From Gnetum montanum (Eukaryota; Streptophyta; Gnetopsida; Gnetales; Gnetaceae): a stretch of 47,558 bases of DNA. A program made the translations under genes and the position numbers. The notes under the pieces were generated by a model. It had not been told where the DNA came from. It searched no databases and saw only the letters and a list, made by a program, of their open reading frames with translations. The DNA is taken from assembly GCA_015680685.1 (NCBI GenBank), contig MNCI01002137.1, positions 90,402 through 137,959 on the forward strand. The letters are read 5' to 3'. Shown here piece after piece: positions 12,032 to 22,646 of the stretch (position 1 is its first letter; each line of letters starts with the position of its first letter).

Positions 12032-13036
12032 TGTTGACCTTTTGGTATGCTAAAATTTTTGCAAAAATGGAGAATGTAGATTGTATATGATGATATGTTT
12101 GCAAGATCACAAATAAGAATTTCACCTGAAGAGAAAAGAACACGATCTATGTTGAGATGTCAAAACAAAGAGTTAGTAAACTAGATGAAAGCATGAATAG
12201 AAATGAAGTCTACATGATAAATGAAGATGTTTCAAAGACTACTCAGAACCCTAAGGATAAAATAGATGCTTCATATCTTAAAGTGTTTCTAGAGAGTAGA
12301 CAATTGGCAAAAATAGCAGATGTCTATCCTTGAGGATAGACATCTATATGTAGACGTCTACACTTCCAGGTAGACATCTCTCTTGCATTGAGGGTATTCT
12401 CAGATAGATGTCTAAACTTTGAAGTAGACATCTAGAGTAGTCATTTGAGAGCCATTGTACAAATTTCGAGGAGTTTTTAGAAACTCCAAGGTTATAAGAA
12501 AAACTAAAAATGTTGGGAATTGAGCAAGCATTGTTTATAAGATTCATCATTGGCTATTCTAAGTGAATTTGTCTTTGCTCTTCATTATAACATTATTTTC
12601 TTGTTTTGATTATATTAAGCTTCATGTAGAAGGATTTGTAAGGCAAGTTACACTCTTTCCTTATTTCTTTTAGTTCTTTCTTATAGCCCTGTGGGGTTGA
12701 TGTGCTTCTTATGAGAAGACATCTTTGTTGCAATTGTCGGGACCCTACAAGGTTGAGTGGTTTTGTAGTGACAAAACATTCCAGTCTGAAGCTCACTTTT
12801 GTAAAGGTTGTAGGATTCTCTAAACATTCTAGAGTGAAGCTCAAAGCTTATACAAGGTATGGTGCCCTTCAAACCATGTTTTGAAAAAACAAAGTCTAGA
12901 GGTGTGCACAGATTCTATCCTTTAAGTGTGAACATACCCAAGTTATGGAACCATGTAAAATTTGTATTTTTTTTTGTGGTTGCAACTTTTAAATTAGGAA
13001 ACTTATTCAATCCATCTTCTAAGTTCTTGATCCACA
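12032..13036 (+). repeat. 5' LTR of the Copia element
   Basis: It starts TGTTGACCTTTTGGTATG and ends TTGATCCACA. It is colinear with 17339-18349 (GTAGATTGTATATGATGATATG, GAAATGAAGTCTACA, GATGTTTCAAAGACTAC and the last 60 bp). A TATA-like TTATAAGA lies near 12491, behind the motif array at 12318-12440. Confidence 0.9.
12318..12440 (+). promoter_or_regulatory. TAGACATCTA motif array and hairpin in U3
   Basis: AGATGTCTATCC and GGATAGACATCT form a perfect 12-bp inverted repeat around TTGA (12318-12345). GTAGACGTCTAC directly after is a perfect 12-bp palindrome, and AGACATCT or AGATGTCT occurs three more times to 12436. The array lies 50-60 bp upstream of the TATA-like box, as expected for a U3 enhancer. 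The motif also recurs in the 3' LTR (17600-17690) and in the solo LTR (21500-21625). Protein binding is inference. Confidence 0.55.
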
Positions 13037-13038
13037 AG

Positions 13039-13053
13039 TGATATTAAAGCCCA
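13039..13053 (+). other. Primer-binding site, tRNA-Met type
   Basis: TGATATTAAAGCCCA lies two bases after the LTR end. Copia elements usually carry TGGTATTAGAGCCAA or TGGTATCAGAGC here. The differences are mostly G to A. Position and partial match together support the call. Confidence 0.65.
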
Positions 13054-13092
13054 ATACTCTCAAGTTTGTGCTTCAAGATTCAAGAGTAAACT

Positions 13093-14760
13093 ATGGAGAG
13101 GACATCTTACATAAAGCCACCAATATTCAATGGGTTTAACATTGCATACTAGAAGGTAAGGATGCAAGGATTCTTCAAATCCATAGAATTTGAAGTATGG
13201 AAGTTAATTCTTGAAGGCTACACACCACCCTTTGATGGCACCTCAAAAGTACTCAATCCAAGAAGCAAATGGACTACCAAAGAAAAAGATAAGTTCATGT
13301 ATGAATCAAAAGCCAAAATTTGTTTATATTTCACATTAAATAAATCAAAGTTTAATAGAATTGCTGGGTGTAAAAATGCTAAGTAAATATGGAAAACCTT
13401 AGAGGCAACTTATGAGGGCACATCTATATTTAAACAATCAAAACTTTTAGTATTGCAAAGTGAATATGACAAGCTTAGAATGAAGGAAGGAGAAAAGATT
13501 AAGGATTACTTCTCTAGGGAAAAGTATCTTATTGTAGCAATTAGAGGGATGGACAAGGCCTTGCCAAAAGTGATGTAATTATAAAAATGATTAGAACTTT
13601 ATGGCTCGAGTTCAAACCCAAGGTCATTGCTATGGAAGAAGTCAGAGACTTTTTGGTGCTAAGTTTTGAGTAACCTCAAAGTGCTATGATTTATTATGAG
13701 ATGAATCTCAGAAGTGAAGGAGTGATAAAGGAAAAGGCTATCATCCTAAAATCAACTTCAAAAGAAAAGGAGTTGGTTGAACAAGAAATGAATAATGAGG
13801 ATGAAATAGATTTTCTATTAAGAAGAGTTCAAAGACTTCTTGCAAGAAAAATAAGAAGCTTCAATCAACCAAGCCCCAATCAATCCAAAGGTAAAGAGAA
13901 AGGTAAAAACTTTACAAATTCAAATTTTGATGCATGTTCCATAGAATTTTGGGTATGTGGTGGAAGAGACCATGTGGCCTCTGAATGTCCTAGTATTGGT
14001 AGGTTACAATGGAAAGATAAAAATGAAGTTGATTCTCAAAAGACAAACTTCTACACTAGCTGGGATGATGGAGAACAAAGGGAGGAAGAGGTAGATGATA
14101 TAACAAAGGACTCACATGTCATCTACATGGCTTTCACAGATGATGATCACTACACAACTAAAGATGATGATCAACTAGTTGAAATTGATGAGGAAAGGTA
14201 TGATATTTTATGCAATGAACTATTATCCTTCAAAAATATTTGTATAAAGCTAAAGAAGGCTTTGAAAGAAAAAGATCAAGATACATCTCTACTTAATACA
14301 AAATATTTACACCTCTTACAATAAAACTCAAACCTAAGGGCTGAGAACAAAAAATAACCTTGTCTTGTAAGAAAATGGAAAAAGAACTCGTAGATACCAA
14401 ACTTATGATGAAAGACTTATCAAAGGAAAAGAATCCCTTTGCATTGTTCTAGGAAAAGGAAGAATTCCACACAATAAAAGTGGACTAGGGTTCTACCAAC
14501 AAGAAGAAGCATCTATACAAAATTCATCCAAATAAGAGACTACTCCAAAGATTGAAGTATCAACAAACACTGCTTCCAAACAAAGAGCAGCTCCATGGTT
14601 TGATCACTTTAACCATAACAAAAAGATTAGATGTTATTATTGTAATAGATTTTGGAATTAGAAATGGGATTGAAATTTAAAATATTATCACATGAACACC
14701 TATTCATATCATAAGACTCCTTGGTCTTACCCAAACACACCTAGAAAGGAAATCTTGTAA
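13093..14760 (+). pseudogene. gag: Ty1/Copia gag remnant (UBN2 type)
   Basis: Decayed nucleocapsid/capsid gene. It starts MERTSYIKPPIFNGFN at 13093. A stop at 13150-13152 replaces the Trp expected in Y-W-K-V-R-M, and another at 13384 sits in A-K-x-I-W. The body matches plant Copia gag: GCKNAK, then LEATYEGTS, LQSEYDKLRMKEGEKIKDYF, IRTLWLEFKPKVIAMEE. A one-base frameshift lies near 13570, and the last good frame is 13686-14324. The zinc knuckle reads FWVCGGRDHVASEC: the first Cys of C-x2-C-x4-H-x4-C has become Phe (TTT at 13947). After 14324 a broken reading continues with KSGLGFYQQEEAS and a second Cys-rich stretch (CYYC near 14631), as in the longer gag of SIRE-like elements. Confidence 0.85.
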
Positions 14761-15079
14761 GTCAAAAAGGAATGGAGGAAAAATAAAAAGTGTAAAGAAA
14801 ACAAAAATATGTGGAGAATCAAGCAAAAAGAAGGAAGTGAAAGAACTCTCAACAATTTTATTAAAGGAAGCAAGACATTATAAATAAATGAAATTGGTTT
14901 AAAAGAAGGAACTTCAAAAGAAAATCCTTAGTTCCAATCTCCTTAGACATCTTGATTTCCATCAGCAACTAAGGTAAGTATAGGTAAGATTTCACTTTTC
15001 CATCTCATTTGAAATGTGTTTAAGACTATAATCCATGGTAGCTATCCCTTGTACCTTTCTTATCTTGTTTTACTACTTG

Positions 15080-15254
15080 CTTAGAAATCTACCATTAGAT
15101 GTCTACACAAGAAGATAGATGTCTACCCATAGATTTCTACATCTAGAGTTAGACATCTATCTGTGTTTTGGGGAGATGTAGGATAGACGTCTACTAGTCA
15201 AGTTAGATGTTTAAATTTTCATAAAAAAACCCTTGATGGTTGTGATTATATAAA
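15080..15254 (+). promoter_or_regulatory. Possible internal promoter before the second ORF
   Basis: Between gag and ORF2, six or so copies of TAGATGTCTAC or TAGACATCTA and relatives occur at about 15097-15212, the same motif that fills the LTR array at 12318-12440. They are followed by TATATAAAG near 15247 and, about 70 bp later, by the ATG of ORF2 at 15324. This repeats the LTR order of array, TATA box and transcript. I see the motifs directly; promoter activity is inference. Confidence 0.45.
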
Positions 15255-15323
15255 GTGAACACCAGGAGAAATTGACCAATGCTTCCACACCAATGGAAAT
15301 TTGTGCATTTTCCTTAAAAATTG

Positions 15324-16853
15324 ATGGCTCACAAGAAAATTGGGATGTCTAGGTAACCATCGCATAAGAGCAAGAAATCCAAGGGAGCATCTTCTAGCAC
15401 TACAAATATTATACTTCTCAATTTTGGTCTATAGACGCATAGCATCATTTTGAGGTAACCCAAACTTTCTCTATTATTTTAAAATGATTCCTTTATTTCA
15501 ATAGCACTGTCAGAAGGAGAAAATGGTATTTTCCAAGCATTGAATTAGGTGTACTTTATTTCTATGGACTTTTGTGTGCCTAAGATCCTCATCAGGGAGT
15601 TCTATAGTAACATAGTAATTACTAATGCTATTATTGAGGCATTTACATCCACTATTGTGGGAATGTTAGTTGAAGTCACTCCACAAGTTGTCAATGCAAT
15701 TCTTGGGATTTCGAGTTTAGATGTTCATAAGGTTACAATCCATTCTATGTTTGATATTTTCATGAATGATGTAATCCTTGTTTCCCATGATGAATTTTGT
15801 AATGCTCTGTTTGATCAGTTTGTATCTTTGTGTAGTTGGAAAGTACTTAGGAGTTAGATGATTTTAGATGTTTCCTCTCTCTCTCTCTCTCTCTCATTAT
15901 ATTCTATAATATTATTTTAAAAGGAGAAAATTACAACTATTTGTTGTCGCTCAAGCCTTCATTCTTTATTGTTCTTCACCAACAAGAGAGTTTATGGGCA
16001 TCCTCATATCATCATTTTGTTGAACCATCAAAGAGGAGTTTCCATTTCTGATATGCCTTTTCTTAAAGGTAATAGGAACCTTGGTGAGTATTTAGAAAAA
16101 AGGAGCTCCACACATATTAAAGCTGCAGAACCTAGCACTAGGTCATAAAATTAAGGAAGAAGGGATCTACATCACCTCCTCATGCCTCTCCTTAGTTGAG
16201 GAGGTCCAAATTAATTAGTTTTCATATGAGATCCACTCTCAAAAGGTTGCTAACGCCTTTTGCTACAACTATTGGGATGATTGGTAGGAACCCCTCTTAC
16301 CTTCGTAAGAAAATTGATGCAGTTGAAGTACCTCTTCTTTTAGATGGGGAGAAATTTAAGGATATCATCACTCCTTCCATATCATATAGTGCAAATGACT
16401 ATTCTACTCTAGCTAGGCACTCAATGACTTCTAGGCCATCCTAGGCATATGATTTGGGAAATGCATTCAATTTTGAGAAGCTTGATGCACTGCCCACATG
16501 GGATCCAATTCTCATCCTCATGATGATGCTCCATAGACATTAGAGTGACAAGAAATGGAGAACATTTTGGGACTTCATCTTAATGAAGACCAATTGATTT
16601 GATCACATATCAAAGGAAGGGTACTTCCTCATCCTCTCAATAGGCTCCATCTCATCCACCTGCTTCATCTCATTTTTGAGTAAAGCTTCATCCCCAAAGA
16701 GCTCCTATACACATTCCATCATCAAATGATGATGATGAGTAGCATGTCTCTAACACCAGTGCTAGCACCAATAATGACGATGAGGAGGATAAGACATACA
16801 GGAATTCTCATGCAACAGTTGCCTCTAATGATGCTATTGAGGTCAATAATTAG
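15324..16853 (+). pseudogene. Second ORF of the Copia element, plant-transposon-like domain
   Basis: Broken ORF of unknown function, starting MAHKKIGMSR at 15324 with a basic, Ser-rich start. The clearest part is the open frame 15549-15857: ILIREFYSNIVITNAIIEAF, then a VEVTPQVVNAILGIS block. The order R-E-F-Y-x-N, then V-x-V-x-x-x-V-x-N-x-I-L-G-I, recalls the putative plant transposon protein domain (PF20167 type) and also resembles the 3' ORF of the Gypsy copies here. A CT microsatellite interrupts the reading at 15875. The fragment 16196-16444 is open, and the last 40 codons are acidic and Asn-rich, ending TAG at 16851. It is not an RT, integrase or protease. Confidence 0.5.
15875..15895 (+). 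repeat. CT microsatellite
   Basis: A pure CT run of about ten units inside the broken second ORF of the Copia element. It probably arose after the ORF had lost function, since no frame bridges it cleanly. Confidence 0.9.
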
Positions 16854-17338
16854 GTTCCCTTGATAGTCCCTCCTTTTAGGTGATGTCAAAAAAGGGGGAG
16901 AATTTTGTGGATTATATGGGTATTATATGGCTTTTATATGATTATGGATTTGTATGGATAGCGATAGTATGTTATGATTTATGAAAAAGTAAGTTATGAT
17001 CCTTTTGGCCTTTGTATGTGATGATGGATAGCTTATGACATGTTATGATAGTTTTTATTATTGTTGATCATGTTTATGTATATGGATAGCTTTTTTAGGT
17101 AGCATGGCATATCATGAGATGGGTTTTCCCTTTGGATAGTTTATGAAGAAATCTTGGAGTTATTAGTTTTTCTATAACCCATTGTCTTAAGCCTTTATAT
17201 CCCTATTCCTATGTTACCCTCTTCTTCCATTGGAATTTATAGGTCTTAAATGGCCTTATTACTTATCATTTAATTTATATGCTATGAAATGAACTAACCC
17301 ATTTCTTAACTTTTGGACATCACCAAAAAGGGAGAGAC
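16854..17338 (+). other. Copia 3' non-coding region with polypurine tracts
   Basis: GATGTCAAAAAAGGGGGAG (16882-16900) and CATCACCAAAAAGGGAGAGAC (17318-17338) are purine-rich tracts preceded by a TGTCA or ATCA block, as in SIRE-like elements. The second abuts the 3' LTR and is the likely primer for plus-strand synthesis. Between them are several imperfect repeats of TATGGAT-GCTT-TATGAT with no coding trace. Confidence 0.7.
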
Positions 17339-18349
17339 TATTGAACTTTTGGTATGTCAAAACCTTAAAGAAAATGAAGAGTGTAGATTGTATGTGATGA
17401 TATGTTTACATGACCATGAACAAGAATTTCACATACAAAGCCAAGAAGGAGATCAACATTAAGATGTTAAAATGAAGACTTAGTGAACTAGATGAGAGCA
17501 TGGATAGAAATGAAGTCTACAAGTGAAATGAAGATGTTTCAAAGACTACCAAGAAGCCCAAGGATCAAAGAAATGCTTCATATCTCAAAGTGCTTCTAGA
17601 GAGTAGACATCTAGCAAAAACAACAAACATCTCTCCTACATTAAGGGTATTCTCAAATAGACATCTAAACTTCAAGGTAGACATCTATAATAGTCATTTG
17701 ATAGTTGTTTCATGAATTCCAAGGAGTTTTCAAAAACTTCAAGGCTATAAGACAAAGTTAAAATCTTGCAAATTGAACAAGCACTATTATTGAAAGATTT
17801 ATCATCAACTATTATAAGTGAATTTTTCTTTGCTCTTCATTATAACATCATTTTCTTATTTTTATTGTATTAATATTTAAGTAGAAGGATCTGTAAATCA
17901 ATTTATACTCTTTTCTTGTTTCTTATCTTTCTTTCTTGTAGCCTTGCAAGCTTGATGTGCTTCTTGCAAGAAGACATCTTTGTTGAGCTTCTTGGAACAT
18001 TGTGGGATTGATTGGTTTTGTGGAAAAAAAGCACTCCAATGCATAGATTAATTTTGTAAAGGTTGTGGGATCCTATAAATCACATTTTTGAGCTTGTTGT
18101 GATCTTGTGAGGTTGAGTGGTTTCATGACAAGGAAACACTTTAGAGTAGAGCTCAAAGCTTGTATAGGGTGTGGTGCCCTTCAAACTACATTTTGAAAAA
18201 ATAAATTTTAGAGGTGTACATAGATTCTATCCTCCAAGTGTGGATGTATCTAAGTTGGGGAACCACGTAAAATTTATGTTTATTTTTTGTGGCTTCAAAT
18301 TTTAAATTAGGAAACTTATTCAACCTCTCTTCTAAGTTCTTGATCCACA
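17339..18349 (+). repeat. 3' LTR of the Copia element
   Basis: It starts TATTGAACTTTTGGTATG (second base G to A against the 5' LTR) and ends TTGATCCACA. It is colinear with 12032-13036, but the hairpin and part of the motif array are missing near 17620, leaving four motif copies. The 137 bases after it (18350-18486) hold no gene; they end with a block, GGGTAACATGTCTTTC, found also in the spacers of the Gypsy copies. Confidence 0.9.
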
Positions 18350-18486
18350 CCTTAAAGCATGGGCAAGATATATTTCTAGTGAAATCCCAAAAAACTTGTA
18401 TTATGTATATTCATTATATTATTATTATATCAACCTTACTAAAGGACTACCTTCAAGTATGGGTAACATGTCTTTCAGTGGCATGG

Positions 18487-19316
18487 TGATGAGCGGTAGG
18501 TATCCTCTACATCTAATCATACAAATCACATATGTACACTAGCAATTTGGTTGAATTCCATAGACTTAGTTACCTAAGTGACCAATATTCCTAAGTAGTC
18601 AATCATGTAGTTGCAAGATCGTTGTCTTCTTAATTCTCACTTATGTCTTAACTTACATATGGTTAAGTATGGTTAAGGCATATGGTATGCATTTTTATAA
18701 TTATTTTTAATAAAATTTTCTCTTAATGACTAGATGATTAAGCAAAGGTTTAATAATTAATTATCTAAATAATCAACTAGTTTAATAGCTAACTATCCTA
18801 ATGTGGAGTATTCGTTTCCACTTGTCCTACACACCCTAAACTAGTGTTAACACTATTGGGTTAGCAAGTGGCTATTACAAAGTTGTACTCATGTGTTTAT
18901 GATTAATTATCTTAACTATTTAAAAGCATAAATGTAAAGTTCATGAAAAGTAAAGTGTTGAATAGAAATAATAAATTATTGTAAGTGTTGTAATGAATGT
19001 AGGAAATCTCGATTTTATTGTTGTTCATGTCAATATATTTAGGTACATAGGCACTTAAATAAAACTTCATATAATCTCATATATCCATACTATGGGCACT
19101 CAAAGGAAAAATATTCTATCTTTGGAAGAAGAAAGCTACAAGAGTTTAGCTAAGACTAAGACCAAAATGTACCATAAATGTGAGGAGTGCACACATTTAT
19201 ATGGGTGTTGACTATTTCAACATCAATGTATCTGCATCAATGCATCCTACCATGCATCAATGGGGTTGTGTTGATGGGTGTGCATTAATGTAGCCTATCT
19301 TATTGATGTTTCACCA
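18487..19316 (-). repeat. 3' LTR of Gypsy copy C
   Basis: It starts TGATGAGCGGTAGG and ends TTTCACCA, followed by the polypurine complement TACCCCCCTGACTATC (compare TACCCCCACAAC after LTR B). The minus-strand TATA box is weak (CATTTATATGG in plus coordinates near 19192). Just beyond it are imperfect CATCAATG units, the counterpart of the U3 array of the other copies. Confidence 0.85.
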
Positions 19317-19619
19317 TACCCCCCTGACTATCTAAAAACTTGTTGTCGAGTGAACAAAACTAGGATTGAGTTTTTTACAAAATTGGAAGGTTTAAAAATT
19401 ATTAATAGAAATACTAATTGACTGACTTCTAACTAACTTTGAGTGCTAGATTATGCATTGATATAAAAATAAGTTTCCATTACAAAAAAATTGGATACTT
19501 TACAAAATTTTTAGCATGTGCCTATAGAATTGTCGAAGATGTGATGAAGTCTAAAATAGTGCTTGGATGTGGAGGCTTCTGTGACTCTAATGATCCCTCA
19601 TCCCATCTCAGTGCTATTG

Positions 19620-22090
19620 GAGGTTAAGGTTGGCCTACTACTACTGCTGCTTCTGCTAAAAGCATGAAAGGATCCAAGAGCTCATTCATTTTCTCTTCTT
19701 TACTTCATGGATCATAAATAGTCTAAGTAGCTTCGTCAATGGGGGCTGGTGCAAGAATATCACATAGGCATGGCATTGAAGAAAATAATTCCTTCATGTT
19801 GATAAACCAAGCTACAAACTTTTTACATTCTATGTTGAACATCTTTATAAGGTTTTGTAGCTCCTAGTAATCATTCATCCTCTTGGCTAGGTTCTTAATA
19901 ATAGATTGTTGATCAGTGAATCTACACCTGAGAGCTTTAATCTTTGCATTGCCTATCTCCAACTTTTGTTTTGTTTCCTTGTGGAGCCTAAATTCCATCT
20001 TGTAGAAAAGGTAGGAACTAACCACCTACTTTTCTAAATCTATCCTTGGCCTCCCAACTATTAGCATCATTAAGTTTTTGCAATGGAGGTTGTTGAGCTC
20101 CATGTACTCTATCATCTCTTCAATTTGTAAATAATTTAGGTGAAATTTTGGCTTGTTGTATACATTCACTTCATTAAAGATGGGCTATCATATGTCATCT
20201 ATTTTTTGAAGTTGCTAGAGAAACTCATTCATGTTTTCCTTTGTTAACTAAAACTCCTTTTTGTTAACCTCCTTTAGGAGCCCAACTTGGTTATTGTAAT
20301 GATTCTTCACAAGTTTGAACTTCAAGGCTTTGTTCTTTTAAGAGGCTATTCCAATTGTGGTCTTCTAGCGAAGAGCACGGACCTCCTCCATTGAGATACT
20401 ATAATTTTCAGCTATCAACCTCCTTAAGTTTCAGTTCACGTTGGCAGGTTGGTTCTATTACTGATGTATTAATTTGACTAATTTGTCCTTTTGTTGTTCA
20501 ATATTGCATAGGCAATGATTATCCTTTGTGAGGATCTAGTTATCATATTGAACTTGTGATAGGTCCTTGTCAGTGTTAAAATCCATGGCTTCTAATAAGG
20601 ATGCATCGAAGATTGCAACCTCCTTCACATTCTTAGTCTATTGAACTCTTAATTGAAGCTGTTGGAAAGCTTTAGCTCTAGTGAGCTTAGGTCTAAGAAT
20701 GACAAGATCAAACAAATAGACTCTCTACTCAACAACTTTGGTAGCCAACCATCACTTGGCTATGATGGCTTCTTCCAGTTGTGTGTTGACAATAAGTAGC
20801 TTATGCCTTGTCTCCAGCAAATATGACCATTTTTTTGTAATGTTTGTAGATCAAGAACTTAGAATGTAGGATGAATAAGTTTCCCAAATTAAAAAAGCAC
20901 CAACCACAAAAACACACCAAAGTTTATGTAGCTGCCCCAACTTGGGTAGTCTATACTTGGAGGGTAGATTTCTTACACACCTCTCGACTTTGTTTCTTCT
21001 AAAAGTCATTTGAAAGGCACCGCATCCTATACAAGCTCTGAGCTCCACATCGGAGCATTTCATCATTGCATAACCACTCAATCCCACAAGGCCCTAACAA
21101 GCTTAGAATGTGGTTTCAAGGATCCCACAACCTTTACAAAATTAAGCTCTACTCTAGAGTGTTTTGACACTACAAAACCACTCAACCCCGCAATGTCTCA
21201 ACAAGGTTAAAATGGATGCCTTCTCGTAAGAAGCACATCAACCCCATAGGGCTACAAGAAAAAGAGAAAGACACAAAGAAAGAATGTAACTAAATTTACA
21301 AGTCCTTGCCTTTGAAGCTCAATACAACATACAACAAAGCAAATGATATTAAAATGGAGAGAAAGAATACAATTACATAAAATAGACAATTAGGATCTTG
21401 AATGTGAACAGTGCTTATGTAATTCCCACGATTTTGGTACCTTCTTATAGCCTTAAAGTTTTTAAAAACTCCCTAGAATTTATGCAATGGCTACCAAAAA
21501 GTTACTGTAGACATCTCCTTTGAGGTTAGGACATCTACCTAAGATTGACCTCAATTTAGAGGAGACATCTCACTAGAAAATGAGATGTCTTTTACGGGAC
21601 ATCTACTATTTTTAGAAGATGTCTCCTCAACTTTTGGACTCTATCATCTGAGGCTTTATCCCATCAATTTGTCTTCTTTTCAGCCCTTAGAGCATTTTCA
21701 TTTGATTTGTAGCCTTCGTTTTCTTCCATTCTTGTCCATGCTCTCATCTTACCCATGTGGTCTTCATTTTGACATCTTGTTGTAGATCTCGTTTCCTTGA
21801 ATTTTTAGGTCTTGTTGTGAAGTTCTTGTTCATGTCCTACAAACACATTACCCACAATAAACATTCCATGTTCTCCATTTTCTTTAAGGTTTTGACATAC
21901 CAAAAGCTCAACAATGTCATCTGGAAGATTGAAGATCTTTGAAAGTGGTTTCTTAGCTCCAAATAGTCTCTTCAAAACTTCCTCATGTTGGGTAGCATTC
22001 ATTTGACCACTCCCTACTCCTACGAATGCACGAATATCTGCCATGACAACAATGTTGGGTACAGCTACCATAGAAGCATCCAAGGATTCA
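19620..22090 (-). pseudogene. 3' ORF of Gypsy copy C, N-terminus deleted and split
   Basis: C-terminal two thirds of the long 3' ORF on the minus strand, split by the Copia solo LTR. The upper part (21914-22090) is open: IRAFVGVGSGQMN, then QHEEVLKRLFGAKKPL, then FNLPDD, which aligns with QTFLGPTRSRIN, QHEELLEQLVETKQPL and FDIPDN in copy B. The LTR sits just after that block. The lower part (20844 to about 19620) contains Glu/Lys/Leu-rich coiled-coil-like segments with stops and ends at about the same place as A and B. The start of the ORF was lost in the deletion that made copy C. Confidence 0.7.
20845..21913 (-). mobile_element. Solo LTR of the Copia family, inverted
   Basis: It reads on the minus strand from TGTTGAGCTTTTGGTATG to TTGATCTACA and is colinear with the LTRs at 12032 and 17339. 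Flanks ATGTT and ATGTC match at four of five bases, a likely target-site duplication. It carries the TAGACATCT-type array (21500-21625), with a perfect ATGAGATGTCT element, and the conserved CTATAAGA box (CTTATAG near 21445 in plus coordinates). The lack of an internal region suggests LTR-LTR recombination. Confidence 0.85.
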
Positions 22091-22091
22091 A

Positions 22092-22646
22092 CATATTGTG
22101 TGTATTTTTATAATTATTTTTAATATATTTTTCTCTAAATGACTAGATGATTAATTAAAGGTTTAATAATTAATTAGCTAACTAATCAACTTGTTCAATA
22201 CTTAACTATCCTAATGTGGAATATCCATTTCCACTTATCATACATATCCTAAACTAGTATTAATACTATTGGATTACCAAATGGTTATTACTAGGTATAC
22301 CAAATGTCCACTATTAGGATTTCCAAGTGTTAATATGTTATGCTCAAAGCACATACGAGTACATAGGCACTCAAATAAAACTTCATATAATCTCATATAT
22401 CCACACTATAGGCATTGGAAGGAAAAATATTCTATCTATGGAAGAAGAAACCTGTAAGAGTTCAACTAAGACTAAGACAGAAAGGTGTCATAAATGTGAG
22501 GAGTGCATACATTTATATAGGTGGTAACTATACCAGTGTCAACATATTTGCATCAACACATCCTACCATGCATCAATGGGGATACATCAATGAGGCTGCG
22601 TCAATGGGCATACATCGATGTAGCCTATCTTATTGATGTTTCTTCA
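22092..22646 (-). repeat. Truncated 5' LTR of Gypsy copy C
   Basis: It is closely colinear with the last 630 bp of LTR 18487-19316 (TTTTTATAATTATTTTTAAT, GATTAATTAAAGGTTTAATAATTAATTA) and ends TTCTTCA. About 200 bp of the inner (U5) end is missing. It contains a short extra TATTACTAGGTATACCAAATG block that resembles its neighbours. Confidence 0.8.

Larger units (their letters stand above)
12032..18349 (+). mobile_element. Non-autonomous Copia element, gag plus second ORF
   Basis: A complete LTR retrotransposon of 6.3 kb with 1005-bp and 1011-bp LTRs, a decayed tRNA-Met PBS, a gag of the UBN2/SIRE type, a second ORF, and a purine-rich tract before the 3' LTR. Between gag and the 3' LTR (about 2.6 kb) I find no integrase, RT or RNase H signature, so it would depend on proteins from another element. 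The layout fits the published class of terminal-repeat elements carrying only gag (TR-GAG), with an extra ORF. I find no convincing target-site duplication (CCCTC before, CTTAA after). It interrupts the spacer of Gypsy copy E. The LTRs are clearly diverged, so it is old. Confidence 0.8.
18487..22646 (-). mobile_element. Internally deleted Gypsy copy C with target-site duplication
   Basis: Two LTRs of the TGATGAG family (18487-19316 complete, 22092-22646 truncated) flank a piece of the 3' ORF. Flanking bases CATGG (18482-18486) and CATAG (22647-22651) match at four of five positions, as expected for a 5-bp target-site duplication. One large deletion has removed about 200 bp from the inner end of the 5' LTR, the PBS, gag, pol, the spacer and the first part of the 3' ORF. 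The breakpoint is near 22090, where ACATATT in the ORF resembles GCATATG in the LTR. A Copia solo LTR later entered at 20845-21913. Confidence 0.8.

Noticed and set aside
13686-14324. Possible CCHC host zinc-finger gene
   Set aside because: The upstream reading in the same region is clearly Copia gag, and the knuckle lacks its first Cys; it is part of the retrotransposon.
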